Below, one piece after another: positions 8,144-16,994 of a stretch of DNA of 64,000 bases; the stretch's first letter is position 1; each line of letters opens with the position of its first letter. Position numbers and translations under genes: made by a program. Origin of the DNA: Ilumatobacter fluminis (lineage in GTDB: Bacteria; Actinomycetota; Acidimicrobiia; Acidimicrobiales; Ilumatobacteraceae); contig NZ_SOAU01000001.1 in assembly GCF_004364865.1 (NCBI RefSeq), positions 3,442,001 through 3,506,000 on the forward strand, given 5' to 3'. Under the pieces are notes generated by a model. It was given only the letters and a program-made list of their open reading frames with translations, was not told where the DNA came from and did no database searches.

Positions 8144-11065
8144 TCAGCCCGCTGAGGCCAGCGCTTGAGTCGGGACGACGAACGAGCGGACGTGCTGTTC
8201 GGCGTCGAGATCGACGAGGTGGGCGTGACCGTCGCCGGTGATTACCTGGAGGTCGAACACCTCCTGGACGAGGCCGTCGAACCGGACGAACCCGACCGTC
8301 GCCGCCGTCTCGAGATCGACGATCCACAACCCCGAGTGGCGGGGCTCGGTGCTCTGGGTGAGCGGTAGCCCGGCGAACACCGATTCGCGCACCTGCGACA
8401 ATCCGATCAGGGCGTAGCGGCCGATGAACTCCATCCCGCGGGTGAAGCCGGGCAAGGTGGTGACGACCTCGGCGTCGCCGGTGTCGGGGTCGATCCGGCT
8501 GAGCGACCCCTTGCCCGACTCGAGCACCCACAGCTGGTCACGGTGCCAGCGGGGCGAGTGCGGCATGCAGAGGCCTCGGGTCATGATCTCGTCGGCGTCC
8601 ACGTCGATGATCAGCCCACCGAACGCCTTGGTGTCGCGCCAGCCCTGCGCCTGGTCGGACTCGCTGAACGCCGTCACGTAGCGGGGGCGGCCGTCGCGCA
8701 GCGCCATGCCGTTGAGATGGCAGCGATCGTCGGCACTCAGGCCGGTCACGAACGGAGGTCGCCAGCGCGGCACGAAGCTGTGATCGGCGTCGAGGGTGGC
8801 GAGACACGAGAACTTGGTCGCCACGATCCACAATTCGCCGTCGGCGTCGTACTCCATCTCGTGGATCGAGATGTCGCCGGTCACGTGTCGCTGCCGCAGC
8901 ACGTACGCCGACGAGTAGGCGCCTGCCGGTTCGATCTTCGCGGCGACCGCCGGCTGATCGCGGTACGTCCACACCTCGTTGGCGGTGCCGACCGCCAGGT
9001 GACCGCCGGGTTTGGCCGCCATCCCCATCGGGCGCGGCATCGCAGTGAAGTGGGTGTTGAGCACGCCGTCCATCGACCGCAGCGTGATCATCCGGCCGCT
9101 CTGGTACGTCGACAACAGCACGTTGGCGTTCGCCTTGGCGAGCAACTCCGGCACGGTGCCGGTGTGCACGCTCGCCAACGGGTGCTTCCCGCCGGCGGTC
9201 GGGGCGGGGCGCTTCGGCCGCGACGTCGCCGCTGGGGCCGTCCCGGCCGCCGTCGACGCAACGGCGGCGGCACGTTCGGCCGTCGCCTTGAGCCGCGGAA
9301 GCACCTCGTTCAACTCGGTCGAGTTCATGCGCCACTTGTCGGGGTTCGGCGGCGTGAGCGTGTGGCGGGAGAGCGGCAACGGGTCGGCGAGGTCGTGTTC
9401 CCACGACAGATCGACGGCGGCACAAATCCGCTCGATCTCGGGCAACGGATCGGCGACGAGTCGGTCGTAGCCGGCGACGGTCCACCGTCCCGGAGCGACT
9501 CGTTCCAGGTCGTCGAGGATCTTGTTGGTGGTGTACTCCCATTGGGCGGCGCACACCTCCTGGACCGACTTGCCGACGAGGTCCTGCCACCCGGGCGTCA
9601 GGAGCAGCGACCACGGCAGCCCGGTCCAACCCGGCAGCTCGGGATAGGTGACGAAGCCGCCCGAGCGCCACGCGTCGATCATCGAACTGATCTCGTCGCG
9701 CGGGCCACGTGACAGGAACACGTAGCGGGCATCGGGGAACACCGTGTCGAGGAACTCGATCCGCAGCGCGTTCTTCGGGGTCTTCTCGAGGAACCGGAGG
9801 CCGGTCGCGTTCATCGGCGGCGGCTGACCGTTGCGGTCGACGAGCCGCTCGAACCAGGCGTCTCGGAGTGCGGCAACGACCGCGTCGGTCGCATCGGCGG
9901 CCGACAGCTCGTTCGAGTGCCAGTCGTGGTGGTCGGGTCGGAGCGCCGGGAACTGTTCGATCAGCTGATGGCTCTCGCCGCCGATCGAGAACACGTCGGG
10001 CGAATTGCCGAGCGTCTCGAAGAGCAGGGTGCTGCCCGCCCGTGGGGGCGACACGATGATGACGGGTCGGTCGAATCGCGGGTCGGCGGCGCGGACCGGC
10101 GACGTCTTCGGTTCGAGTGGCGCCGGTTCGCTGACGACGACCCGAGATGCTGCGGGGTCGGGTGCGTCGGTGAGCGCCGAGCGTGCAAGCCACGACATCG
10201 CGAGCGATGCGGCCGAGGCACCGTTGTACGGCAGTCGGGCATCCGGCAAGCCGCCGAGTTCCGTGGCGAACCGGTCGACCTCCCGGCGGTAGCCGGCGGC
10301 ATGTGGTGACGGGCCATGGAGCGCCCAGAGTGTCTTCCACGCGTCGAGGAACCCGGTGCATGCCGACCGGAGCGAGGCGGCTGCGTCGCCGTCGGGCAGC
10401 AACTCGAACAGATCCTCGGCGATCGCCTGCTGCTGACCGGGCGGCATCACATCGGGCAGGTTGGTCTGCTCGGGCAACACGACCGGTCGGCGACTCGGGT
10501 CGAACGGCACCTCGATCGGATCAGCACCGGAGCGGATCTGCTCCCACAGCTGCGGCGTGCCGACGGTGTCGACCACGAGGTGCACGCGGCTCTGTTCGCC
10601 AGGGTTCACCACGTTGTGGATGGCCAGGGTGTCGAAGACCCACGACTCACCGGCGGCCATGTGGGTGCTCGCCGAACCCGACACGAACGTCACGTCGGGT
10701 GTCGTGATGATCGGCACGTGGATCCGCACGCGATCCTTCCAGTACAGGTGGGCATCGAAGTGAGGGGTCGCCTCTCCCCCGGCGTCGATGCGCATCAGCC
10801 GCGTTCGACCGACCGGGACGCCGAACGCCGCGACCACCTGGGCGAGGTACGGGCTCTGATCGAGCCACGGCGTCGGGGCCTGGACCCCACCGATCGTGTC
10901 GTCGGTCGGGTCGCCACCGGTCGACACGAGCAGCACCGCTGAGTTGCCGACATGGCCGGTCGGGTGGCCTCGCCACGCCTCGTCCGGCAGGGCGTCGACG
11001 TCGGCGCGGAGGCGTTCGGCGTCGAACTGATACGGCAGTCGGATGAACGGGCGGGTGAGCTGCAT
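8144..11065 (-). CDS. Three-domain protein: Asp/Asn beta-hydroxylase, sulfotransferase, TIGR03032
   Basis: 973 residues, no signal peptide. Residues 1-180 match aspartyl/asparaginyl beta-hydroxylases: HFDAH with H102 and D104, RIHVPI, WVFDTLAIHNV with H150, and R160 for 2-oxoglutarate. Residues about 333-595 are a sulfotransferase: the PAPS 5'-phosphosulfate loop SPPRAGSTLLFE (339-350), the 3'-phosphate strand YVFLSRGPRDEISSMI, and a helical tail. After an Ala/Pro linker (about 598-630), residues 632-973 match the TIGR03032/DUF4915 beta-propeller-like family (LLSTYQSGRM, RPMGMA, LWVLESGKG). No frameshift is needed, so this is one polypeptide. A role in modifying a peptide or glycan is inference. 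The next gene upstream, the sirtuin, is on the same strand. Confidence 0.88.
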   Translation of the reverse strand: MQLTRPFIRLPYQFDAERLRADVDALPDEAWRGHPTGHVGNSAVLLVSTGGDPTDDTIGGVQAPTPWLDQSPYLAQVVAAFGVPVGRTRLMRIDAGGEATPHFDAHLYWKDRVRIHVPIITTPDVTFVSGSASTHMAAGESWVFDTLAIHNVVNPGEQSRVHLVVDTVGTPQLWEQIRSGADPIEVPFDPSRRPVVLPEQTNLPDVMPPGQQQAIAEDLFELLPDGDAAASLRSACTGFLDAWKTLWALHGPSPHAAGYRREVDRFATELGGLPDARLPYNGASAASLAMSWLARSALTDAPDPAASRVVVSEPAPLEPKTSPVRAADPRFDRPVIIVSPPRAGSTLLFETLGNSPDVFSIGGESHQLIEQFPALRPDHHDWHSNELSAADATDAVVAALRDAWFERLVDRNGQPPPMNATGLRFLEKTPKNALRIEFLDTVFPDARYVFLSRGPRDEISSMIDAWRSGGFVTYPELPGWTGLPWSLLLTPGWQDLVGKSVQEVCAAQWEYTTNKILDDLERVAPGRWTVAGYDRLVADPLPEIERICAAVDLSWEHDLADPLPLSRHTLTPPNPDKWRMNSTELNEVLPRLKATAERAAAVASTAAGTAPAATSRPKRPAPTAGGKHPLASVHTGTVPELLAKANANVLLSTYQSGRMITLRSMDGVLNTHFTAMPRPMGMAAKPGGHLAVGTANEVWTYRDQPAVAAKIEPAGAYSSAYVLRQRHVTGDISIHEMEYDADGELWIVATKFSCLATLDADHSFVPRWRPPFVTGLSADDRCHLNGMALRDGRPRYVTAFSESDQAQGWRDTKAFGGLIIDVDADEIMTRGLCMPHSPRWHRDQLWVLESGKGSLSRIDPDTGDAEVVTTLPGFTRGMEFIGRYALIGLSQVRESVFAGLPLTQSTEPRHSGLWIVDLETAATVGFVRFDGLVQEVFDLQVITGDGHAHLVDLDAEQHVRSFVVPTQALASAG

Positions 11066-11132
11066 GCAGCCCGGGAACCTAGTGAGACATGCCCCTCGGC
11101 CGGGGGATCGTCACGAGAACGTCAAGTTGGTG

Positions 11133-11885
11133 TTATTTCGTACGTCGTACGAGGTCGGGGAGGATGTCGGCGATCTGGCCGATCAGCAGGTGGTCGGCGT
11201 GGCGGTCCATCTCGGTCGGCTGACCGTTGAGGATGATCACGGTCGATCCGGTCCGCTTCGCCGTCGGCACACAGTTGGCTGCCGGGTACACGCTCAGCGT
11301 CGACCCGATGGCCAGCATGAGATCGCACTCCTCGCTCACCCGCAGGGCGCGGTCGATCACCTCGGGGACGAGCGACTGTCCGAAGCTGATCGTGTCCGAC
11401 TTCAAGATGCCGCCACAGACGAGGCACGGCGGATCGGCCTCACCGGCCCGCACACGATCGAGCGATTCGCTCATCGGGCGCCGGTCGTTGCAGTTCCAGC
11501 ATCGGGTGAATCGGACGGTGCCGTGCACCTCGATCACGTTCTCGGGGTCGTGCCCCGCCGCCTGGTGCAGCCCGTCGACGTTCTGGGTCACCACGGCGTG
11601 CAAGCGGCCGCGCCGCTCGAGCTCGTAGACGCACTCGTGCCCGAGGTTCGGTTCGGCCGTCCAGACCTGGGCGTCGAGCCGGTTCAGCCATGCCGCTCGC
11701 CTGACCTCGGGGTCGTCGAGGTAGTGGCTGATGTGCGAGGCCTTCTCGGCGGCGGGGTTCTTCGTCCAGATCCCCTTCGGCCCGCGGAAGTCGGGGATGC
11801 CGGAGTCGGTCGAGATCCCGGCGCCGGTGAGCACCACGATCCGCTCGGCGTCGGCAATCGCCTGTGCAGCAGCCTCCACGTTCAT
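11133..11885 (-). CDS. cobB: Sir2-family NAD-dependent protein deacylase
   Basis: 250 residues. NAD motifs GAGIS and GIPDFRG, the catalytic TQNVDGLHQAAG with the HG histidine in EVHGTVRFTRC, and a zinc site CWNC...CLVC are all present, followed by GSTLSVYPAA. It removes acyl groups from lysines with NAD as co-substrate; CobB-type enzymes also act on acyl-CoA synthetases. The frame is open to 11939, but the ATG at 11885 is chosen because CACACT lies 6 bases upstream (leaderless) and the upstream residues are unlike sirtuins. The TTG-initiated gene at 12024 is divergent. Confidence 0.92.
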   Translation of the reverse strand: MNVEAAAQAIADAERIVVLTGAGISTDSGIPDFRGPKGIWTKNPAAEKASHISHYLDDPEVRRAAWLNRLDAQVWTAEPNLGHECVYELERRGRLHAVVTQNVDGLHQAAGHDPENVIEVHGTVRFTRCWNCNDRRPMSESLDRVRAGEADPPCLVCGGILKSDTISFGQSLVPEVIDRALRVSEECDLMLAIGSTLSVYPAANCVPTAKRTGSTVIILNGQPTEMDRHADHLLIGQIADILPDLVRRTK

Positions 11886-11891
11886 CCGATC

Positions 11892-11897
11892 AGTGTG
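11892..11897 (-). promoter_or_regulatory. Predicted leaderless -10 (sirtuin)
   Basis: CACACT on the minus strand, 6 bases before the ATG at 11885. Confidence 0.45.
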
Positions 11898-12023
11898 CCG
11901 TCTCCGAGCCGATCCGCCGAACCGGGGCGACGTCCCCATGGGTCCGGTTTCCGCAACGGCGGTCCCGTCACCTTCCTGTGGGCACCGGCTTCCCTCCGGA
12001 CGACCTCGCTCCTGGAGACCGTT

Positions 12024-12653
12024 TTGGACACCACACCGTCAACACCTACACCGCCAACGCCCGCACCGTCGACACCCACACCGCCAACGCCCACTGCGTC
12101 GACACCCACTGCGTCGACACCCACACCGCCGACACCCACACCGTCGAACGGCGCCGGGACGCCGCACGCTCGGATTCGGCCCTGGGCCGATCCGGTCGTC
12201 GACGCCAACGGGCACGACCCGCGCAGTGCGTATGCCGAGCGCTACTGGCTCAGCGTCATCGGACCCACCGCCACCTTGATCATGCGCCGTCTCGCCGACG
12301 AGTTCGACCGCGACCCCGATGGGTTCGTGATCGACCTCGCCCACACGGCGACCACGATGGGCCTGTCGTACACCAAGGGAGCGAACTCGCCGTTCGGCAA
12401 GGCGCTCCACCGTTGCGTCATGTTCGGACTCGCCCAGCCGACGCCCGACGGGTTCGTCGTCCGTCGCAGACTGCCGAACGTCGCGCAGCGGCATCTCAGC
12501 CGCCTTCCCGACGACGTACAACGCGCCCACTACGAGTGGACCCGCCGCACGATCCAGCTCGATCGCCGTCGGATCGAGCAGCGCCTCGTCGAACTGGGCG
12601 TGCCGCCCACGGCCGCCGCCCGCGCGAGCGAGGCGGCCGCCCTGGCGAGCTGA
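12024..12653 (+). CDS. Unknown protein with Pro/Thr repeat N-terminus
   Basis: 209 residues, not recognised. The first 40 or so residues are an almost pure (S/A)TPTPPTP repeat, encoded by tandem DNA repeats between 12030 and 12150. The remaining 165 residues look like a compact alpha/beta domain: an ERYWLSVIGPTATLIMRRLADEF helix, a GLSYTKGANSPFGKALHRCVMFGLAQ segment, a short RRRLP strand and a C-terminal helical pair rich in Arg/Glu. This could be winged-helix-like, but I cannot prove it. The TTG start is chosen because GGAG sits 6 bases before it; the open frame extends upstream over the sirtuin promoter. It is divergent from the sirtuin. Confidence 0.65.
   Translation: MDTTPSTPTPPTPAPSTPTPPTPTASTPTASTPTPPTPTPSNGAGTPHARIRPWADPVVDANGHDPRSAYAERYWLSVIGPTATLIMRRLADEFDRDPDGFVIDLAHTATTMGLSYTKGANSPFGKALHRCVMFGLAQPTPDGFVVRRRLPNVAQRHLSRLPDDVQRAHYEWTRRTIQLDRRRIEQRLVELGVPPTAAARASEAAALAS
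12030..12150 (+). repeat. Tandem low-complexity repeat coding for Thr/Pro linker
   Basis: Degenerate head-to-tail copies of units like ACACCGCCAACGCCC and GCGTCGACACCC, in frame with the 12024 gene. A site where length variation between strains would be expected. Confidence 0.6.
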
Positions 12654-12686
12654 CGACCGGCGAGCGGGCGGCGAGCGAGCGGCTCG

Positions 12687-14147
12687 TCAGGCCGGTTCGA
12701 AGCCGCAGGCGAAGTCGACCAGCAGGCGCGTGCCGAACCCGACCGCACCCTTCGACTTCCACCCGGCGTCGCCCTCGGCGTTCATCGGACCGGCGATGTC
12801 GAGATGCGCCCACGGCACGTCGCCGACGAACTCCGACAGGAAGATCGCCGCCGTCGTGGCCCCGGCGTACGGGCCGCCGATGTTGCGCATATCGGCCACG
12901 ACCGAGTCGAGCAGCTTGCGGTACTTGTCGCGCGCCAGCGGCATCTGCCACAGCGGTTCGTCGGTCGTGTCGGCCGACGCGATCAACGCGTCGACGACCG
13001 GCTGCGACGAACCGATGACCGCGGCGTACTCGGTGCCGAGCGCTGCCATGGCCGAGCCGGTGAGGGTCGCGATGTCGACGATCACGTCGGGTTCGGACTC
13101 GGCGGCGAGCGACAGCCCGTCGGCGAGGATGAGGCGGCCCTCGGCGTCGGTGTTCTGCACCTCGACCGTCTTGCCGTTGCGAATGGTGAGCACGTCACCG
13201 AGCTTGAGCGCCGAGCCCGACGGCATGTTGTCGGTGCACATGAGCCACGCGGTGACCCGGTTGCGGCAGCCGAGGTCGCGCAGCGCCGTCATCGTCGAGA
13301 GGACCGCAGCCGCACCCGACATGTCCATCTTCATGAGGGCGTGCATGGGGTTGCTCGGCTTGATGCTGATACCGCCGGAGTCGTACATGACGCCCTTGCC
13401 GACGAGTGCGACGTCGGCCTTGGGGCGGCGCGGGGTGTAGGTGAGCTTGACCATGCGCGGCGGCTCGGTGGAGCCGGCGTTCACGCCGAGGATGCCGCCA
13501 CAACCGAGCACCGTCAGCTGGTCCTTGTCGAACACCTCGACGTCGAAGCCGTACTCGGCGCCGAGCTCGACCGCCTGGGCGGCGATGTCGCGAGCGTTCA
13601 ACAGGTTCGGCGGCGTGTTCGCGAGCTCGCGGGCGAGCCGGGCGGCCCTCGACGTGGCGATGCCGGCGGTCACGCCCTCCTTCGCCTGCTTCGACGCCTT
13701 GGCCGGCATCACCAGCGTCGCATCGGTGAGCGGGTTCGCGATCGACGCATCGTTCTTCGAACCGACGTAGCGGTAACTCGCGAGCAGGACGCCCTCGGTG
13801 ACCGCCTGCGCCGCCGCGGCGACGCTCACGTCGTCGGCCGCCACCATCGGCAGCGTCGTGGCGAGTGAGGCGCGCTTGCCGCACGCTCGGGTGAGCGCGG
13901 CGGCCGCGTCGCGGAGTTCGTTCGCGCTCAGGCCGTCACCAGCGCCGACGGCAACCATCGTCGCGCCCTTCGACGAGGGCACGGCGAGCACCTGGCCGGC
14001 AGCGCCGGTGAACCCGTTCGCCTCGAGCGCCGAGCGCGAAAGACCGAGCTGGCGAGGCACCGTGCCGGACGACCGGACCGGGACGCCGACGACCTCGGCA
14101 GACGTAGGGACAGAGCTCGCAACCGCTACTGCGGCGTGGTTCGTCAT
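12687..14147 (-). CDS. pepA: Leucyl aminopeptidase (M17)
   Basis: 486 residues, the usual M17 length. The C-terminal catalytic domain carries VGKGVMYDSGGISIKP (metal-binding Lys and Asp), MKMDMSGAAAV and the family signature NTDAEGRLILADGL at about residue 330. It releases N-terminal residues from peptides in the cytoplasm as a hexameric di-metal enzyme. The ATG at 14147 is used; an ATG nine bases upstream (14156) is equally possible. The open frame continues for 1.6 kb antisense to aapJ and is not coding there. It is divergent from the amino-acid importer, so peptide breakdown and amino-acid uptake genes share an upstream region. Confidence 0.93.
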   Translation of the reverse strand: MTNHAAVAVASSVPTSAEVVGVPVRSSGTVPRQLGLSRSALEANGFTGAAGQVLAVPSSKGATMVAVGAGDGLSANELRDAAAALTRACGKRASLATTLPMVAADDVSVAAAAQAVTEGVLLASYRYVGSKNDASIANPLTDATLVMPAKASKQAKEGVTAGIATSRAARLARELANTPPNLLNARDIAAQAVELGAEYGFDVEVFDKDQLTVLGCGGILGVNAGSTEPPRMVKLTYTPRRPKADVALVGKGVMYDSGGISIKPSNPMHALMKMDMSGAAAVLSTMTALRDLGCRNRVTAWLMCTDNMPSGSALKLGDVLTIRNGKTVEVQNTDAEGRLILADGLSLAAESEPDVIVDIATLTGSAMAALGTEYAAVIGSSQPVVDALIASADTTDEPLWQMPLARDKYRKLLDSVVADMRNIGGPYAGATTAAIFLSEFVGDVPWAHLDIAGPMNAEGDAGWKSKGAVGFGTRLLVDFACGFEPA

Positions 14148-14192
14148 GCCCGCCATGATGCCGGATTCCGCGGGCGGCGACCACACAGGGTC

Positions 14193-14198
14193 TTGACA
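14193..14198 (+). promoter_or_regulatory. -35 of the aap operon promoter
   Basis: A perfect TTGACA, followed 17 bases later by TGCTAG (14216-14221), with TAGTGT as an alternative -10. This gives a leader of roughly 125 bases before aapJ. The leader holds a GC-rich hairpin around 14306-14331; I recognise no riboswitch class. Confidence 0.5.
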
Positions 14199-14351
14199 AG
14201 CACGCAACACGTGACTGCTAGTGTCGCTTGAACGCTTTGTACAACTGTGGCGTCGCGATGGTTCCCGATCGATGTGCGACTCCCGGTTCTGCAGCGTGGA
14301 CATGGGGGCACGACCACGCGTGCGCCCGCACACACCTACATGGGAGGACAG

Positions 14352-15530
14352 ATGACCCGAACGGTCACGACCAAGCGCTGGAAGTTCGCAGCCGGCCTGG
14401 CAGCGGTTGCACTCGTTGCCGGAGCCTGCGGAGGCGACGACGACGATGCCGATGACGGCGACGACGACGTCGCCACCGACGACAGCGCCGCCGACAGCGA
14501 CGACAGCAGCGACGACAGCGGTGACGACTCGACCGACGACACGGTCGAGGTCACCCAGGACGGCAGCGTGCTCGCTGCGGTCCAGGACCGCGGCACGCTC
14601 GTGTGCGGCGGCAACAACGGCCTCGCGGGCTTCGGCTCGATCGACGCCGCGACCGGTGAAGCGTCCGGTTTCGACATCGACTTCTGTCGTGCACTCGCCG
14701 CCGCGGTGCTCGGCGATTCCGAAGCGATCGAGATCAAGGCACTCGAGGCAGCCGAGCGATTCCCGACGCTGCAGTCGGGCGAGATCGACGTGCTGATCCG
14801 CAACACCACCCGCACCGCCAGCCGCGACGGCGCCGAGCAGGCCACGTTCCTGCACACGACGTTCTACGACGGCCAGGGCTTCATGGTGCCCGCCGACACC
14901 GGCTTCACCACCCTCGAAGACCTCGCCGGAGCGACCGTCTGCGTGCAGACCGGTACCACGACCCTCACCAACCTGAACGCCGTGTCGACCGACCGTGGTC
15001 TCAACATGACGGCGCTCGAGTTCGAGTCGAACGACCAGCTGAACCCGGCCTTCCAGGCCGGCCAGTGCGAGGCCTGGACCTCCGACGCGTCGCAGCTCGC
15101 CTCGTTCGCCGCCGGCATGGAGATGGAGACGACGATCCTCCCCGAGATCATCTCGAAGGAGCCACTCGGCCCCGCAGTCGCCGACGGTGACAGCCAGTGG
15201 GCGCAGGTCGTCGACTGGGCGACCATGGCCACCATCCAGGCGTGGGAGTACGGCATCGACTCGACCAACGTCGACGACTTCCTCACCAGCGAGGACTCGA
15301 ACATCCTGACGTTCCTCGGCCAGCCCGTCACCGACGCGGACGGCAACGAGGCGGTCAAGGACCTCGGCCTCGGCCTGCCCAACGACTTCGCCTATCAGGT
15401 GATCAAGCAGGTCGGCAACTACCAGGAGATCTTCGAGGCCAACCTGGCCCCGATCGGTCTCACGCTGGAGGGCAGCCCGAACGATCTGTGGACCAACGGT
15501 GGTCTGCAGTACGTGCCGCCGTTCCGCTGA
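14352..15530 (+). CDS. aapJ: Amino-acid ABC transporter substrate-binding lipoprotein
   Basis: 392 residues. A lipoprotein signal ends in LVAGAC with lipidated C26. It is followed by an Asp/Ser-rich acidic linker (about 28-60) that holds the binding domain off the membrane. The rest is a family-3 solute-binding protein of the AapJ/YhdW type: RGTLVCGGNNGLAGF, GFDIDFCRALAAAVLGD, IDVLIRNTTRT, YDGQGFMV. It captures polar or general L-amino acids and delivers them to the AapQMP complex encoded immediately downstream. The ATG has GGGAGGA upstream. Two strong hairpins separate it from aapQ, a usual device to make more binding protein than membrane subunits. Confidence 0.92.
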   Translation: MTRTVTTKRWKFAAGLAAVALVAGACGGDDDDADDGDDDVATDDSAADSDDSSDDSGDDSTDDTVEVTQDGSVLAAVQDRGTLVCGGNNGLAGFGSIDAATGEASGFDIDFCRALAAAVLGDSEAIEIKALEAAERFPTLQSGEIDVLIRNTTRTASRDGAEQATFLHTTFYDGQGFMVPADTGFTTLEDLAGATVCVQTGTTTLTNLNAVSTDRGLNMTALEFESNDQLNPAFQAGQCEAWTSDASQLASFAAGMEMETTILPEIISKEPLGPAVADGDSQWAQVVDWATMATIQAWEYGIDSTNVDDFLTSEDSNILTFLGQPVTDADGNEAVKDLGLGLPNDFAYQVIKQVGNYQEIFEANLAPIGLTLEGSPNDLWTNGGLQYVPPFR

Positions 15531-15543
15531 TCGGACACTGATG

Positions 15544-15571
15544 TGTGTCGGGCCCACCCGGGCCCGACACA
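15544..15571 (+). terminator. First hairpin between aapJ and aapQ
   Basis: Perfect 12-bp stem TGTGTCGGGCCC/GGGCCCGACACA with a 4-base loop, 13 bases after the aapJ stop. No T-tract, so partial termination or 3'-end protection of the aapJ message is more likely than full termination. Confidence 0.65.
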
Positions 15572-15580
15572 CCTGAACGG

Positions 15581-15612
15581 GAGGGCCCGGCCGGTCGACC
15601 GGCCGGGCCCTC
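15581..15612 (+). terminator. Second hairpin between aapJ and aapQ
   Basis: A perfect 32-base palindrome centred on TCGA, 9 bases after the first hairpin, with about 67 bases remaining to the aapQ start. Confidence 0.6.
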
Positions 15613-15679
15613 GTCGGACCGAGGCGCGAGTCGACGCGCCGCGAAGGGGATGGACGATGGGGAAACGAGGACCGGAATC

Positions 15680-16993
15680 GTGATGCTCGCGATCGATGCC
15701 ACCACGCTGGTGATGAGCCTGCTCTGGCTCCTGGGCGCTGGCGTGGCCGCCACACTCGGCTACGTCATCTACCGGCTGGGCAACCAGATCTGGGCGATGA
15801 TCCGCCAACGCCGCTACGACAAGGCCAACGGCCAGCTCGCGCCGCCGTGGCGCGACACCAAGGTCATCGCCGTCGTCGCCCAGATCGCGTTCGCGATCGT
15901 CGTCGTCGCCGTCGGCTGGTTCCTGTGGGGCAACTTCACCACCCGCACCGACCGGATCGGCCTCGAACTCAACTTCGACTTCCTCGACCAACCCGCCGGC
16001 ATCACCATTGCCGACAACCCGCTCTCACCTGCCGACACGGTGTCGGAAGCCCTCGTCGCGGGCTTCATGAACACGATCCGGGCGATCATCGTCGGCATCC
16101 CGCTCTCGGTGTTGCTCGGCACCCTGATCGGCATCGCCCGCCTCTCGACCAACTGGCTGCTCAGCAAGGCAGCGACCGCCTACGTCGAGTTCTTCCGCAA
16201 CATCCCGCCACTCGTCGTCATCATCTTCGTGTGGTCGGGCGTCTACCTCACCTCGTTCCCGAGAGCCACCGAATCGTGGCGACCGCTCGGTGGCTGGCTC
16301 GTGCTGAACAACGCCCGATTCGGTTTCCCGTCGGTCGTCGGCCTCGACAACTTCGTGGCATTCCGTTGGATCATCCTGATCGCCCTCGTCGCCGCCGTCG
16401 TCGTCGGCGTGTGGCGCACGAACGTCCACGTCAAGACCGGCGCCGCCCACCACCGCATCCTGTGGGGGCTCGGCACGTTCCTCGCGATCGCCGTGGTCGC
16501 CTACGTCGTGCTGGGCGGGCCGGCCGACTTCTCCAAGCCGCTCCTCAGCGAGAACGGTCGTGAGTTCTCCGGCGGCATCTGGATGCAGATGCCGTACGCC
16601 GCACTCGTGTCGGGTCTCGTGCTCTACACCGCCAGCCACATCGCCGAGATCGTGCGCGGCAGCATCCAGGCCGTCGACAAGGGGCAGGTCGAGGCCTCCG
16701 AGGCGCTCGCGCTGTCGAGCTTCCAGCGTTACCGGTTCGTGATCCTGCCGCAGGCGATGCGCATCGCGTTCCCGCCCTTGATCAACCAGTTCCTGAACTT
16801 CTCGAAGAACACCTCGCTGGCGCTCGCGATCGGCTTCGCCGAGACCACGTCGATCATCCAGAACCTGAACGGGCAGTCGCTCCCGGCACCGCAGCTCACC
16901 TTGTTGCTCATGCTGATGTACCTGCTGCTCTCGCTGATCCTGTCGCTGATCGGCAACCTCATCAACCGTCGACTCCAGATCGTGGGGCGCTGA
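15680..16993 (+). CDS. aapQ: Amino-acid ABC transporter permease
   Basis: About 437 residues, with TM helices throughout. The HisMQ/GltK-type permease core begins near NTIRAIIVGIPLSVLLGTLIGIARLS, and the ATPase-contacting EAA loop is EIVRGSIQAVDKGQVEASEALALSSFQRYRFVILPQAMR. AapQ-type permeases are longer than HisQ because of extra N-terminal and internal segments, as here (an internal pair of TM segments around the VAAVVVGVW stretch). The start is uncertain: GTG 15680 has GAGG 9 bases upstream and is chosen; ATG 15683 and ATG 15650 are alternatives. The stop at 16993 is one base from the start of aapM. Confidence 0.9.
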   Translation: MMLAIDATTLVMSLLWLLGAGVAATLGYVIYRLGNQIWAMIRQRRYDKANGQLAPPWRDTKVIAVVAQIAFAIVVVAVGWFLWGNFTTRTDRIGLELNFDFLDQPAGITIADNPLSPADTVSEALVAGFMNTIRAIIVGIPLSVLLGTLIGIARLSTNWLLSKAATAYVEFFRNIPPLVVIIFVWSGVYLTSFPRATESWRPLGGWLVLNNARFGFPSVVGLDNFVAFRWIILIALVAAVVVGVWRTNVHVKTGAAHHRILWGLGTFLAIAVVAYVVLGGPADFSKPLLSENGREFSGGIWMQMPYAALVSGLVLYTASHIAEIVRGSIQAVDKGQVEASEALALSSFQRYRFVILPQAMRIAFPPLINQFLNFSKNTSLALAIGFAETTSIIQNLNGQSLPAPQLTLLLMLMYLLLSLILSLIGNLINRRLQIVGR

Positions 16994-16994
16994 C

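Noticed and set aside
3730-8241. A 1503-codon open frame on the plus strand
   Set aside because: It is antisense to the rhodanese-MoeB fusion and the beta-helix gene, has no domain, and its residues are the Asp/Val/Arg-rich mix typical of shadow frames in high-GC DNA.
12030-12150. Tandem repeats considered as a CRISPR array
   Set aside because: Units are short, degenerate, without unique spacers, and stay in frame with a coding region.
14157-15755. Upstream extension of the leucyl aminopeptidase frame over aapJ
   Set aside because: Antisense to a clear lipoprotein gene; the aminopeptidase N-terminus is fully explained by the start at 14147.
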